Of a DNA stretch of 64,000 bases, positions 21,083 to 35,122 are shown piece after piece; the first letter of the stretch is position 1, and each line of letters starts with the position of its first letter. The DNA is taken from the NCBI RefSeq assembly GCF_020360975.1, contig NW_025408678.1:1550001-1614000 (forward strand). Reading direction: 5' to 3'. Position numbers and translations under genes: made by a program. The notes under the pieces were generated by a model. That model was not told where the DNA came from. It saw only the letters and a program-made list of their open reading frames with translations, and did no database searches. The DNA is from Hirsutella rhossiliensis (Eukaryota > Ascomycota > Sordariomycetes > Hypocreales > Ophiocordycipitaceae).

Positions 21083-24000
21083 GTTATAAGCCTAGGAGGA
21101 ATAGTATTCCTATGCCTTCTAGCTACTATAAAAGGTACCTTTCTTATATCCCTTATAGCTCCCTTTTACCCTTCTTACTAAAAAAGCCGATTTTTAACTA
21201 ACTTTTCTACCCCCTTCTTTTATAATAATATCGAAAAACGATTCTTCTACCGCCCCTATAGTCTATAGGACGATTCTTATAGAGCCCTAAGATTAAGATA
21301 AGTAGGTAAAGGAGCTATAGGCTTATATAAATAGAACTATTTATAATTTAGTCTTCTTTAATAAGTAGGACCCTCTTAAGCCCCCTCTTTATCTTAAGGT
21401 AACGGAATTTATAGAGGGAGCTTCCCTCTTCTTAGAGCTAATATCTATATAATAGAGAGCTTTTTCTACTACCTTAGGTAACTACGAGAGTTACTATAAG
21501 GAATACCTTTACGAGATAAAGCTACTAACTACTACTTATATAGTAATAACGGAATCTATTAATACTATAAAGCTAATCTCTCTTTAAGAGGAAGAGACTC
21601 CTAGGTAGTAGCTTTTAGAGCTCGAGACCTTAATAGCTCCCTTAAAAGGATATATAACTAACCGTATTAAGAAGACCTATATAGTATACTTAAGAGCCTT
21701 TTCTACTAGGAACCTACTAGCTTCTTTATAGCTAGCTAAGTAAGAAGAAATCCTCGAGGAAGCTAACTAATACTTCCTTATAAAAGCTCTTTCTAGCTAA
21801 TAGCTATAGGATATATCTCTACTAATAAAGCCTATTAGTAATAGTTACTTAACTATCTTTTAAGAAGCTAGCTAGGAACTAAATAAAGAGGCTACTAGAG
21901 TATAATAGTAAGTAGTCTTATTCCTTTATAGCTAGTACTTAACTTAGACAGCTCGACCTACTACCCTTATAGCTGCTATAGCCCTTATTACTATAGCTCC
22001 CGCTACTACTGCTATAGCTATTGCCCTTTTAGCTCCTCCTCCTTTAAGAGTATTAATACCGTCTTTAACGGCTGCCCTAGGCCCGGCCCTAGCTCCGCCT
22101 CTTACTCCGGGCCCGGCCCCGGTCCTATTAGTTAGACTAGCCTAACTAGTCCCCTAATAGACCTTTTAGTCTATTAGTCGAAAAATTAAGGAACTAGTTA
22201 AAATCGAACCTTATTAATATTAGTAATAAGGAGTAAAGAGGGGGGGTTTTTAAGTAGACCTTTTAGATTAAGATCAGGATTCCTTAAAGAAACGAAAGAC
22301 TAAATAAAACGGCTACTTAGTATATAAATCCCTAGGCTATTAGTTATTATAATACTAATAGGTCTTTAAGGAAAACCGACCTAAAGGATTTAACCCTTAA
22401 AGAGGCTATAAGAAACGATATAATAGTCTCTTAAGAAGGACCCCTTATTATAAAAGAAGATAGATAAAATTCGGGTTACTAGGAAATAGTAACTAACGCC
22501 GCTACTATAAATTTAAGGAAAAATCGTTAGTATAGTAAATCTAGTATTCGTCTTCCTTATAAACTAGTAAGACTACCTATTTAGACCCTCCGATTATCCC
22601 CTATAAAAATTAGCTATCCTTAACTTTAGTACTTCCCTTAATATTTATAATATACTCTTATAATTCCGGTCCTTTAAAAAGGTATAAAGGGAATACCTTA
22701 TTACTAAGGAATTAACTATATAGATAGAGGGATATAAAAGGGTGAATTTCACGATAAAATTACCTAATAGGTCTATATAAATTCTTTAATAAAAAAGGGT
22801 AGCTTTTTACCCTTGATTTTTAATAAGCTTAATTTTCTTTTACTTTCTTTAAAAGGAAGGAATCTTCTAGGATATAACGTTTAAGCCTATAAGGCTAGTC
22901 TAAGAGAATTAGACTATTAAGCTTATTAAGGAAATATTCAGTTAATTTATTCTTAAATTCTAACCTATTTATAGGAAGGAACTACTTAAGAAGTTAGCTT
23001 TCCTTATTAAGAGGAATAGGTCTACTATAAAGGACCCTCTCTTAGTAGCCTAAGGAAACGGTCTTCTTTAGTATATATAACTTAGTTACGTAGGCCCCCT
23101 AGCTTTATATAAGCTAGGCCTATAATAGGGCGTACGAATAAGGGGCTTAAAGACCGTTAAATATAAATACTATAGCTAAGGAAAGACTAAGAGACGAATT
23201 TCTAAACGAACCCCTTTACGGCCGGACTAGCTATATAAGGAAATTTAAGTCGACTAGACTAATATCTCTAAGAACTAGGAAAGCTTTATTAGGGTAATAT
23301 TTTTTATAGACCCTTTTTTAAGGATAGTTTTCCTTTATTTCTTACGGACCTACCTAAGTAAATATAACTAGTCTACCCTCTAAGACTTTATTAACTAAAT
23401 AAAATCCTACTTTAGCTATAAGGTAAAGAAGATATAGTCTAATAGAGAGCTATTTATAAAGGATATCTTAAATTAGCTTTAAAAAAGGGGTATTTTACCC
23501 CTCCTATTAATACTAAATACCTAGGCCTAGAACGGAGGGGTAGAAAGATTAAGGGGTACTATAATAAAAAGGGCCTATATAATAAGACTTATTATAAAGC
23601 TTCCCTATAACCTTTAAAGGGAAGTCGTTAAGACCGCCTATTACTTATAGAACCGGACCCTTAGAAGGACTACCTAAGGAATAGACTAGAAATCCCCCCT
23701 TAAGCTCTTTATAAAAAAGAGGGCCTTACTAGCCTACCTTTATGCCTATAGCTATAAGGTATATACTATAACTACCGATATATAGCTAAAAAGGAAAAAG
23801 AAAAGAAAGCTTAATCTTAGAGCCTTTATTAGTTACCTCGTTAGTTATAATTCTATAAATATCTTCTAGATCTAGATTCCTCTTTTATAGAAGGTTATTT
23901 TAACTAGGGATATAATTTTCGACGAATCTAGCTTCCTTAATAAAAAGAGGGATTAATAGCCCCTCTTACTTTTATAACGTTAGCTAATTTAAAAGATCTA

Positions 24001-26448
24001 AATCCCTACTTCTTAATAGTTTTAAGAAGAGGTCTTAGATAAGGAAATAAAAGAAGAAACTAACGTTAAAGTAGTTAAGGATAACGCTAACTTCGAAGAA
24101 AAAGAAGAAGAGGAAGCTACTAAATTAGATAATCTAGATAAAGAAGGAGACTATAGGAAAGCGGTAGAGCTAAAATACGCTTACCTCCCTACGCCTCTTC
24201 TTATAAAATAAAAAGAAGATCTAGAAATAGCTTTTTTAGTTAGTCTTCCCGTCTTAACCCTTAAGGGGGTAGGAAAGGCACCTCTCTTAAAGGATTACCT
24301 AGCTGCCTTTTTATCCCTACTTTAAGAAGTAAAGGATAGTATAGGGCCTAATATAGTTACTAAAGAAGACTAACCTCTTTCTTATTTTAATATTTTTCCG
24401 ACTTCTATCTAACGCTATTAAAAGATAGTTCCTATAGAGCGTTTATAGTAGGCCGGCTCTTTAAGCTATAGCTATTAGTAAGGAAGGTATATAAAAGAGA
24501 CCTCTTAGACCTACTAGTAAACTAAAAGTAGCTAGAAAGATACCCCTTTAAAGACTAGTTTTTCTAGGCCTAGAAAGACTACCTAGCCTTATATAAAGAG
24601 ATAGGGTCTTCTAAAGAGGTCCTTAAGGAAAAGGTAAGAGGAAAATAGGTCCTTAGCTATAAGTAGGTCTTTATCTATAAGACTAATAAATATAGCTTCC
24701 TTTAAAAGTATAAGGCCTAGCTAGTTATTTATAGGAACTAGTAAGAAAAAGAGGATCTTCCTATTAAGGTAACTATCTTAATAGGGATATCTTTTTAGAC
24801 CCTTATAGCTATAGTAGTAGAATTCGACCTCGAACTTAATTAAATAGATATAGTTAAAGCCTTTATTAACTACCTATTTAAGGAAGAAGAAGTTATCTAT
24901 ATATACCTTCTACTAAGCTTTTAATAGCTAAGAAAAGTTCTATAGCTTAGGAAAGCTTTATATAGACTATAAAGATTACCCTTTCTTTAGTAATAGTATT
25001 TAACTAGTTCCTTTAAAGCCCTTAGCTTTAAGAAAGTCCCTTAGGAACTATATATAATATAGAAGGGTAAAATTATAGTCTTCTTCTATATTAACGATAT
25101 TATCTAAGCCTACTTAAAAAAGGAAGAAGTAACGACTAAGGAGGCTATAAAAGGCCTATAATAAAGGTATAAGATAACTAAGCTAAGGGAGCTAAAGTAG
25201 TTCCTAGGGATATAAATCCTTTAAAATAGGTCCTAACGGACTATCTAGCTTACCTAGGACGCTTATATCGATAAGGTCGCTTATAAATTCCTCCTTAATT
25301 CCCTTAATAAGAAGCTTCCCTTTACGCTTATATTAAATAAAGAGCTTTTACTTAATTCGTCCTTTTGAGCTAGGGAGTTAAAGAAATACTAATATTAATA
25401 AAAGGTAGGCTCCTTGCTTTTTTAGCTATTTTTACTAGACCGGGTATCTCTTTTACGGTCTCTTAGCTAGCTAGGTATAACTAGAATCCTAGCTCTAGGT
25501 ACTAAGAAGTAGTAGACTAAGTAATCCTTTATCTCTATTTAATAAGATTATATAGTATACGCTTAAGAGGGTAGGGAAGGAAACTAGCTATTAAAATCTT
25601 CCTTTATTTAAGCGATTCGTCCTTTATAGCTAATTTATTAAATAGAAAGAGCTTATAAGGGTATATTATATCCCTTTTTAAAGGAACTATTACTTAAAGA
25701 GCTTTAAAATAAGCTACTATTACGACTTTAAGTATAAAGGTAGAGCTACTAGCTCTTTTAAAAGCGTTAAAAGAAGCGATTTTCCTTAGCTAGCTATTAA
25801 TATCTCTATAACTATAAATTCTAACCCTATTAGCTATAGAATATAATAATATATAGACTATATAGATTCTTATAAAGGAAAATAGTAAGCTATCGACCTA
25901 GCTATAGTATATCGATATCTACTAGTATTAGTTATACTAAGAGGTTTAAAGGGGACTTATTTTTATCTATTAAGTTTTAATAGTATTAATAAAAGCTAAT
26001 AGTCTTATAAAGCCCTTATTAAAGTAAAAGCTAGCTACCTTTATATAGTAAATTAAGCTAAAAGACGTTTAAGAAAAGCTATCTTTAAAAGCCTGCCTTA
26101 AGAGTCTATAAAAGGACCTAATAGTATATAGGAGGAAGGAGACGTCTATAGCTAATAAGAGGAATTAGGCCTTATCCTAAAGGAGGGCCCCTAGCTTAAT
26201 TAGGACTTATTCTTTTTAAAGGCCCCCTTTTTAGGGATTTATCCTTAAAGAAGCTTCCCTTTCTTATAGGACTTAATTTCCTTCTTAGGCCCCTTTTTCC
26301 TAAAGTAGGTCTAAAAGAGCCTAGGGCTAAAACCTAGATATCTTAAGTAAGGGATAAGTATAAACTAAGACCTCCTCTATACGCTTACTAGCCTAAAGCT
26401 ATATTAGCTAGACCTTTACTATAAGGGCAGGCTATAGCTAAGGGGATA

Positions 26449-26925
26449 TATCGCGAAGCGTAGCTTAATTTTATAGTTCTTAGAGATATCCCTTAGTATA
26501 AGGGACCTAGGAAGCTAAAAAATAGGTTTTAAAGAAGGAGCTAAAAGGAGGTATAGAAAGGAAGGTAAGAGTAAGAAGGAAAGTAAAAGTAGCGATAGCC
26601 TTTTATAAAGGTAGCGAAAGATAAGGTAAATATACTAGTAACGGCTAGAAAGGAAGGGAAAAACTAATAAAAAGCTTAGTAGTTAAAAGGATATTAATAG
26701 CTTCTTTAAGTAGGATCATTTTTATTAATTAAGATACTAGATAAGTATAAAGAAGGGCGTTAGATAGAAGAAAGAAAGAGAATTAAAGTAATATAATAAT
26801 TACTCTCTTACTATAATTACTACCCTTATAAGATTTAAATATCTCTGCCCTACCTATCCGACCCTTTACCTTTACTTTTACCTTTATATATTTTATATAT
26901 ACTTCTTATATCTCTCTTTACGAGA
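26449..26925 (+). repeat. LTR A (3' LTR of P2)
   Basis: Begins TATCGCGAAG after aaggggata and ends TTACGAGA; target duplicate ATTAT follows. Confidence 0.88.
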
Positions 26926-29900
26926 ATTATAGGCCTTATATAGCCTCCTTAGTATTTACTTCTTCTTCTTTTAAGTAGGCTTAGATAATATTATCGATAT
27001 AAAAGAAGATCGTAATTTTACCTTTTTATATTATATATAGTTCTTAAAGGACTTTCTTAAAGCCTAGGGCTTTAAGGGAACTAGTTAAATACTATTACTA
27101 ATGAAGGGGTAATCTTTATAGTTTATATAAAGCTTTCCTAAGCTATAGAACCTTTCCTAGCTATTAAAAGCCTAGTAAAAAGTATATATAGATAACTTCT
27201 TCTTCCTTAAATAGGTAGTTAATAAAGGCTTTAACTATATCTATTTAATTAAGTTTAAGGCCGAATTTTACTACTATAGCTATATAGGTCTAAAAAGATA
27301 TCCCTACTAAGGTAGTCGCTTTAATAGGTAGATCCCCCTTTTCCTATTAATTCCTATAAATAACTAGCTAGGCCTTATACTTTTAATAGAAGCTATATTT
27401 ATTAGTCTTATAAATAAAGACCTACTTATAGCTAAGGACGTATTTTCCTCTTACCTTTTTCTTAAGGACCTCTTTAAAAGACCCTATCTCCTTATATATA
27501 GCTAGATAGTTTTTCTAGGCCTAGAAAAACTAGTCTTTAAAAGGGTATCTTTCTAGCTACTTTTAGTTTACTAGTAGGTCTAAAAGGTCTTATTTATATA
27601 CCTTCCTTACTAATAGAGGCTTAAAAAGCTAGCCTACTATAAATACTCTATAAGAAAGGAACCGTCTTTTATAAGCGTTAAATAAAAGTTAGAAAAATAA
27701 TTAAAATAAAGGAAAAGTTAGTTTTTTTTTATATTAGGCCTTATACCTTTCTTTACTTTTTAAAGCAAGGATAAAAAAGCAGCTAGGTAATCTTTTAAGA
27801 GAGGTGCCTTTCCTACCCCCTTAAGGGTTAAGATAGGAAAACTAACTAAAAAAGCTACTTTTAGATCTTCTTTTTATATAAAAGGAGGCGTAGGGAGGTA
27901 GGCGTATTTTAGCTCTACCGCTTTCTTATAGTCTCCTCCTTTATCTAAATTATTTAATTTAGTAGCTTCCTCTTCTTTTTCTTTAAAGTTAGTATTATCT
28001 TTAACTACTTTAATATTAGTTTCTTTTTCTATTTCCTTATCTAAGACTTCTTCTTAAGACTATTAAGAAGGGGGGATTTAAATCTTTTAAATTAACTAAT
28101 ATTATAAAAGTAAGAGGGGCTATAAATCCCTCTTTCTATTAAAGAAGCTAGATTCGTCGAAAATTATATCCTTAGTTAAAATAACCTTTTATAAAAAAGG
28201 AATCTAGATCTAGAAGATATTTATAGAATTATAGCTAACAAGGTAACTAATAAAGGCTCTAGGATTAAGCTTTTTTTTCTTCTTTCTTTTTAGCTATATA
28301 TCGGTAGTTATAGCGTATATATTATATCTATAGGTATAAAGGTAGGCTAACGAGGCCCTCTTTTTTATAAAGAGCTTAAGGGGGGATTTTTAGTTTATTC
28401 CTTAGGTCTTAAAAAGGGTCTCTAGGTCCCTATAGTTCCCTAGTCCCTTAAAGTCTCTTAAGGTCTAGTTCTAAAAGTAATAGGTAGTCTTAACGACTTC
28501 CCTTTAAAGGTTATAAGGAAGCTTTATAGTAAGTCTTATTATATAGGCCCTTTTTATTATAGCACCCCTTAATCTTTCTACCCTTTTATTCTAGGCCTAG
28601 GTATTTAATTCTAATAGGAGGGGTAAAATACCCTTTTTTTAAAGCTAATTTAAGATATCCTTTATAAATAGCTCTTTATTAGACTATATCTTCTTTACTT
28701 TATAGCTAAAGTAGGATTTTATTTAGTTAATAAAGTCGTTATACTTACTTAAGTAAGTCTATAAGAAATAAGGGAAAACTATCCCTTAAAAAGCGTCTAT
28801 AAAAAACATTACCTTAATAAAGCTTTCTTAGTCCTTAGAGACGTTAGTTTAATCGACCTAAATTTCCTTATATAGCTAGTCTAGCTATATAAGGGTTCGT
28901 TTAGAAATTCGTCTCTTAGTCTTTCCTTAGCTATAGTATTTATATTTAATAGTCTTTAAGCCCTTTATTCGTACGCCCTCTTATTAGCCTAGCTTATATA
29001 AAGCTAAGGGGCCTAAGTAACTAAGTTATATATATTAAAAAAGGCCGTCTCCTTAGGCTACTAAAAGAAGGTCCTTAAAACCTACCCTCTTAATAAAGAA
29101 AGCTAACTTCTTAAAAAGTTCCTTTTTAAGGATAAGTTAGAATTTAAGAATAAATTAACTAAACTTTTCCTCGATAAACTTAATTATTTAATCTTTCTAG
29201 ACTAGCCTTATAGGCTTAGACGTTATATCTTAAAAGATTCTTACTTCTTAAAGAAAGTAAAAGGAAATTAAGCTTATTAAAGATTAAGGGTAAAAAGCTA
29301 CCCTTTTTTATCGAAGAATTTATATAGACCTATTAAGTAATTTTATCGTAAATTTTACCCTTCTATTTCCCTTTATCTATATAGTTAACTCCCCTATAAT
29401 AAGGTATTCCCTTTATACTTTCTTAAAGGACTAGAATTATAAAAGTATATTATAAATATTAAGGGAAGTATTAAAGTTAAGGATAGCTAATTCTTATAAA
29501 GGATAATCGGAGGGCTTTAATAGTTAGTCTTAGCCTTATTAATCTATAAGGAAGATAAAGGCCGGATTCGCTATACTAACTATTTTCCCTTAAATTTATA
29601 GTTTAAATAAAGGTAGCGGCGTTATTTATTACTATTTTATAGTAACCTAAATCTTATCTATCTTCTTTTATAATAAGGGGTCCTCCTTAAAAGACTATTA
29701 TACTATTTCTTATAGCCTCTTTAAAGGGTTAAATCCTTTAGGTTAGTTTTCCTCGAAGACCTACTAGTATTATAATAACGGATAGCTTAGGGATTTATAA
29801 GCTAGGCAGCTATTTTATCTTTTAGTCTTCTATTTCTTTAAGGAATCCTTATTTTAATTTAAAAGGTCTACTTAAAAACCTCCCCTTTTTACCCCTTATT

Positions 29901-30619
29901 ATTAATTTTAATAAAGAGGTTCGATTTTAACTAGTTCCTTAATTTTTCGACTAATAAACTAAAAGGTCTATTAAAGGACTAGTTAGGCTAGACGGACTAA
30001 CGGGACCGGGGCCGGGCCTAGAGTAAAAGGCGGAGCTAGGGCTAAGACTAAGGCAGCCGTTAAAGATAGGGTTAAGGCTCTTAAAGGAGGTAGAGCTAAA
30101 AGGGCAGTAGCTATAGTAGTAGTAGTAAGGGCTATAGTAATAAGGGCTATAGTAGCTATAAGGGTAATAAGTTAAGCTATTTAGGTCGAGTACTAGCTAT
30201 AAAGGAATAAGACTACTTACTATTATACTTTAATAGCTTCTTTATTTAGTTCCTAGCTAGCTTCTTAAAAGATAGTTAAGTAACTATTATTAATAGGCTT
30301 TATTAATCGAGATATATCCTATAGCTTTTAGCTAGAAAGAGCTTTTATTAAGAAGTATTAATTAGCTTCCTTAAGGATTTCTTCCTTCTTAGCTAGCTAT
30401 AAAGTAGCTAGTAGGTTCCTAGTAGAAAAGGCTCTTAAGTATACTATATAGGTTTTCTTAATATAGTTAGTTATATAGCTACTTAAGGGAGCTATTAAGG
30501 TCTTAAGCTTTAAAAGCTACTACTTAGGGGTCTCTTCCTTTTAAAGAGAGATTAGCTTTATAGTACTAACGGATTTTATTATTACTATATATATAATAGT
30601 TAGTAGCTTTATCTAGTAA

Positions 30620-31104
30620 TATCGCGAAGCGTGGCCTAATTTCGTAGTTCTTAGAGATATCCCTTAGTACGAGGGACTAAGGAAGCTAAAAACACTTAGT
30701 ATAAAAAAAGGAAGAAGGAGCTAAAAAGAGGTATAGAAAGGAGGGTAGGGGTATAAGGGGAAGTAAAAGTAGCGATAGCTTCCTATAGAGGTAGCAAAAG
30801 ATAAGACGGATATGCCGGCAATAGCTAGAAAAGAAGGGAAAAACCGGTAAAAAGCTCGGTAGTTAAAAGGATATTAGTAGCTTCTTTAAGTAGGATCTTC
30901 TTTATTAATTAAGATGCTAGATAGGTATAAAGAGGGGCGTTAGATAGAGGAAAGAAGGATAATTAAGGCAATATAATAATTACTCTCCTACCTTTATTGC
31001 TGCTCCCGTAAGAATTAAATCTCTCTACCTTGCCTATCCGACCCCTTACTTTTAATTTTACCTTTATATATTTTTATATACTTCTTATATCTCTCTATAT
31101 AAGA
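30620..31104 (+). repeat. Solo LTR A in M2
   Basis: This is a 485-bp LTR A with AGTAA on both sides (30615-30619 and 31105-31109). M2 interior resumes directly after the second AGTAA, so this is a single LTR left by LTR-LTR recombination. Confidence 0.88.
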
Positions 31105-31940
31105 AGTAAAGGTATTCTTATAGTAACTCTTATAGTTACCTAAAATAGTAAAAAAAGCTTTCTACTATATAGAGGTTAGCTTAGAAAAGAGGGAAGCTCC
31201 CTTTATAAATTCCGTTGCCTTAAGATAAAGAGGGGGATTAAGAGGGTCCTACTTATTAAAGAAAACTAAATTATAGATAGTTCTATCTATATAAGCTTAT
31301 AGCTCCTTTACTTACTTATCTTAATTTTGGAGCTTTATAAGAATTATCCTATAAACTATAGGGGCGGTAAAAGAATAAGTTTTTAATATTATTATAAAAG
31401 AAAGTAGAAAGTTTAATTAAAAATCTTTTTTTAATAAGAGGGGTAAAAGGAAGCTAAAAAGGATATAAGAAAAGTACCTTTTATAGTAGCTAAAAGGTAT
31501 AAGAATTCTATTCCTCCTAAGCTTATAACTTTTATAAAAAGAGATATATAAAGGTAATAGTAAAAGTAAGGGGTTAAATAGGTAAGGTAAAAATATTTAA
31601 TTTTTATAGGGGTAGTAATTATAGTAAGGGATTAATTATTATATTACCTTAATTCTCTTTCTTTCCTTTATTTAACGCCCTTTTTTTTACCTTTTTAATA
31701 TCTTAATTAATAAAGAAGATCTTACTTAAAGAAGCTATTAATATCCTTTTAACTACTAAGCTTTTTACTAGCTTTTCCCTTCTTTTCTAGCCGTTACTAA
31801 TATATCTATCTTATCTCTCGCTACCTTTATAGGAAGCTATTTCTACTTATACTTCCCCTTATACCCCTACCTCTCTTTTTATACTTCCTTTTAGTTCTTT
31901 CTTTTAAACTAGTTTTTCTAGCTTCCTAGGTCCCTTATTA

Positions 31941-33100
31941 TAAAAATATACCCTTATATTCCTATTTTACTATTATAGAGAAATAATAAGTATAGGAAGG
32001 CTCTATAAAATAAGCTAGTAAAAAGAGGCTCTATAATATAGTCTAAGGGAATAACCCTTAAAGATAAAGACCTCTACTAGATATCTATACATTCCTTTAA
32101 GAAAGGCGGGTTAAGATAACGATATCCTAATAAAACAAAATATACGTAAAATGCATAGGTTAATTACGAGTAGAACGGATACCCTATTACCTATTTTAGC
32201 CTAGCGGTTCTAAAGATATCCGCGATAGGAGAATAGGTAGGGCATAGAACATTCTAGTTAAATCTACTACTTATACTAGAACCTATAGTTGTCGCGAAGC
32301 GTGGCCTGATTTCGTAGTTCTCGGAGATATCCGTTAGTAAGAGGGACTAAGGAAGCTAAAAACACCCGGTATAGAAGAAGGAAGAAGGAGCTAAAAAGAG
32401 GTATAGGAAGGAGGGTAGGAGCATAAGGGGAAGTATAAGTAGCGAGAGAAGGATAAGCCGGTAACGGCTAAAAAGGAAGGGAAAACCGGCAAAAAGCTCG
32501 GTAGTCGAAAGGACATTAGTAGCTTCTTTAAGCAGGATCTTCTTTGTTAATTAAGGTGCTAGATGGGTATAAAAGGGGGCTTTAGATAGAGGAAAGAAGG
32601 ACAATCAAGGCAATACAACAATCACTCCCCTACCTTTATTGCTGCCCCCGCAAGAATCAAATCTCTCTGCCCTGCCTGTCCGACCCCTTACTTCCAATTT
32701 CACCTTCGTGCATTTTCATGCACTTCTCGTATCTCTCTACGCGAGAATAGTCTTACGTTAACTATTACGTTATAATTAGACCACCTACTAAGTTAGGAAG
32801 ACATACTATAGATAGAGCCTTTTAAGCACTATAGAGTATACTAGAAAGCTAACTAATTAGTTTACTAGTAGGCGAGCAATAGTCTATAAAAGACGAAGGA
32901 TTTCCCTAGGAATAGTAGATAGAATAAGTAAGTTTATAAGTATCTTTTACAACGCTATTCCTTTAATATATTATTTAGCCCCTTATATGCTCGTTATAAA
33001 TTCCGGACAAATTCCTAGCCTATACTCCTTCGACCGATCTTTCCGCTTACGTTATTAATTATCTAATCCTACTCTTATTACTTATACCTTTTTATACTTA
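31941..33100 (-). repeat. Solo LTR of a different family (LTR C), itself interrupted
   Basis: It splits the 5' LTR of M2 and is flanked by TATTA on both sides (31936-31940 and 33101-33105). Without the nested LTR A and one copy of its target duplicate it is about 700 bp. In minus orientation it reads TAAGTATAAAAA...ATATTTTTA, a RIP form of TG...CA ends. No reading frame is recognised. The orientation is a guess. Confidence 0.6.
32290..32746 (+). repeat. Young solo LTR A inside LTR C
   Basis: This 457-bp LTR runs TGTCGCGAAGCGTGGCC to ACGCGAGA, with ATAGT on both sides (32285-32289 and 32747-32751). Its 3' third (about 32580-32746) still has many CpA and TpG. It shows the original termini most clearly: TGT at the start and AGA at the end. 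Confidence 0.9.
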
Positions 33101-33150
33101 TATTAAAGGAGATCTCTAAGAACTATAAAATTAAGCTATACTTCGCTATA

Positions 33151-33418
33151 ATATTAGCTCTTTAAAAGTTCTTATTATAAATATAGATAATAAGTTATAT
33201 AATATAATATAGTAAATCTTTTTTAATATATAACCTTAGCTATATATCTTTTATATTAATAGTAATATAGTTATATATATTATAAGGTAATAGATATAAG
33301 CTAAAGGTTATAAGCTAGATAATAGTTATAAGAAAATAAATACTTTTTATATCTAGGAAATAAAATATATAAATAATAAAGTTAAGTATATAAAGGATAT
33401 AAAGCTTAGACCTCTTTT
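33151..33418. other. Extremely AT-rich stretch, unassigned
   Basis: 268 bp between the 5' LTR end of M2 and the 5' LTR of P4. It is almost only A and T. No frame, repeat partner or RNA is recognised. Confidence 0.5.
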
Positions 33419-33893
33419 TATTATAAATTATATCTTAATTTTATAGTTCTTAGAGATATCCCTTAGTAAGAAGGGACTAAGGAAGCTAAAAAATAAGTTT
33501 TAAAGAAGGAGCTAAAAGGAAGTATAAATAGAAGGGTAGGGGTAAAAGGGGAAGTAAAAGTAGCGATAGCTTCCTATAAAAGTAGTAAGAGATAAGATAG
33601 ATATACTAGTAATAGCTAGAAAGGAGGGGAAAAACTAGTAAAAAGCTTAGTAGTTAAAAGGATATTAGTAGCTTCTTTAATTAAGATCTTTTTTATTAAT
33701 TAAGATATTAAATAAGTATAAAAAAGCGTTAAATAAAAGAAAGAAGGAGAATTAAGGTAATATAATAATTACTCCTTTACTATAATTACTACCTTTATAA
33801 GAATTAAATATCTTTACCTTACCTATTTAACCCTTACTTTTACTTTTACCTTTATATATTTTATATATACTTTTTATATCTTTCTTTATAAGA
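33419..33893 (+). repeat. LTR A (5' LTR of P4)
   Basis: Begins TATTATAAATT and ends TTATAAGA. Copia-2 lies three bases downstream, at the junction of LTR and primer site. Confidence 0.8.
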
Positions 33894-33896
33894 GTT

Positions 33897-34464
33897 TCTT
33901 AAGGTATATAAGTAAAAGCGGAATTTTAGGAAATTAAGGAATTACGTAAGACTACGTAATAAAGGGGAAGAAGGAGTATAAGGTAGGACTTTTAATAGAA
34001 TTTATTAGTAATGTATTAGTGTATAGAAGAGGTGTTAAAGTTAATAATTATCTCTCTATCTACTAGCAGACATACTGTTTTATATAGACAATTATAGCTG
34101 AACGGAAGAACCTTTCGGGACTAGATTTAGGCTGCCGTATAGCCCTAAGACTAAGGAATTTAGTGATACCTCGAGTGTATTAGGAAGTGTCTTAGTTCCA
34201 CTGATATTCGTGTTTAAAGGAGGTTGGTCGTGCTGGTATTCTTAAGAGGTCTTAGCTAGTATTCTAAGCTAGCTCTATTTCTTCGATTCCCGATTGTACG
34301 ATAACCGGCAACCCGTTTAATGCATGATAACATGCACAATAACAAGCGATTCTTGCCCTATAATATAGGATTTTGTCTATAATTAATATACTACTTATTA
34401 GCTTATATAATCGGGAGAGTATATTATAGCTGCTTTATTTATAGTAGGAACACCGTTCCTTATA
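33897..34464 (-). repeat. 3' LTR of Copia-2
   Basis: 568 bp. Plus-strand reading begins TCTTAAGGTATATAAG and ends CCGTTCCTTATA; the complement of a polypurine tract (gcctccctta) follows. Confidence 0.9.
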
Positions 34465-34837
34465 GCCTCCCTTAAAGAGTAGATTTATATACTCTTTACT
34501 AATTTATTTATAGTAGTATATATATAGGGTAAAAACCTAATTTAGGAAAACTATTCTTATACCTTAATAGGATATATAAAAACCTATTCTTTCTTAGGAA
34601 AATAAAATCCTTAGGTATATACTAATAGAAAAACCTATAGTAGGAAAAATCTATAGTTATAATAATTATTTATAGGATAACCTTATATAAGGTAAAACCT
34701 ATTTTTGCTAGGAAAATCTTAATAGATAAAAACCTAGTAAATATTTCTCTAGGAAACCTAAAAAGGAAAAGCCTAGTAAGGGAAAGATATAGAAAGCATA
34801 AGAAATATCTAAAAACCCCTTTTAATTGCTTAGGAAC

Positions 34838-35122
34838 TTATATTAAGGATAGACCGTCTCTAAATTTATAGAGTAATCTAGGTCTTAATTCCTTCGTAAA
34901 ACTATTAGCTATATTATCTTCTAATTTAATATAAAAAACTCTAATTTCCCCTTCTCTTATACTAGTTCTAGTATAGTAATAGGCTAATCTTATATACTTA
35001 GACCTTTTATGAAATTCCGGATTTTCTGCTAATTTAATAGTAGTAGTATTATCCGTTAAAATAGGAGGTATAGTATTAGGAATCTTAATAGATAGATCCT
35101 TAGTAATATTTTTAAAAAGCAT
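34838..35122 (-). pseudogene. Copia-2 RNase H C-terminal fragment
   Basis: A 94-codon open stretch with Copia RNase H features: the HKRSKYIRLAYYYTR block (family: HKRSKHIDIRYHF.R) and IANSFTKEL (family: ADxLTKxL) near the C-terminus. It is the 3' end of the Copia-2 polyprotein; stops upstream cut it off from reverse transcriptase. The frame ends at the TAA of 34838-34840. Confidence 0.8.

Larger units (their letters stand above)
20606..26925 (+). mobile_element. Family A copy P2, complete, nested in M2
   Basis: This is a 6,320-bp element with 477-bp LTRs at 20606-21082 and 26449-26925, primer-binding site from 21083 and polypurine tract before 26449. ATTAT is duplicated on both sides (20601-20605 and 26926-26930), and the empty site can be read in M1 near 7740-7755. 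Domain order is as in P1. It is strongly RIP-mutated; the reverse transcriptase site reads YIND near 25090. Confidence 0.9.
20204..33150 (-). mobile_element. Family A copy M2 (3'-truncated, with nested insertions)
   Basis: Minus-strand copy. Its pieces are 20204-20605, 26931-30614, 31110-31940 and 33106-33150; between them lie P2, a solo LTR A and a solo LTR C, each flanked by a TSD. Removing these gives a sequence that aligns with M3 from the RNase H region to the 5' LTR (31530-31940 plus 33101-33150). The 3' LTR and about 0.9 kb of interior are missing at 20204, where P1 abuts. The reverse transcriptase site reads YIDN. Heavily RIP-mutated. Confidence 0.8.
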
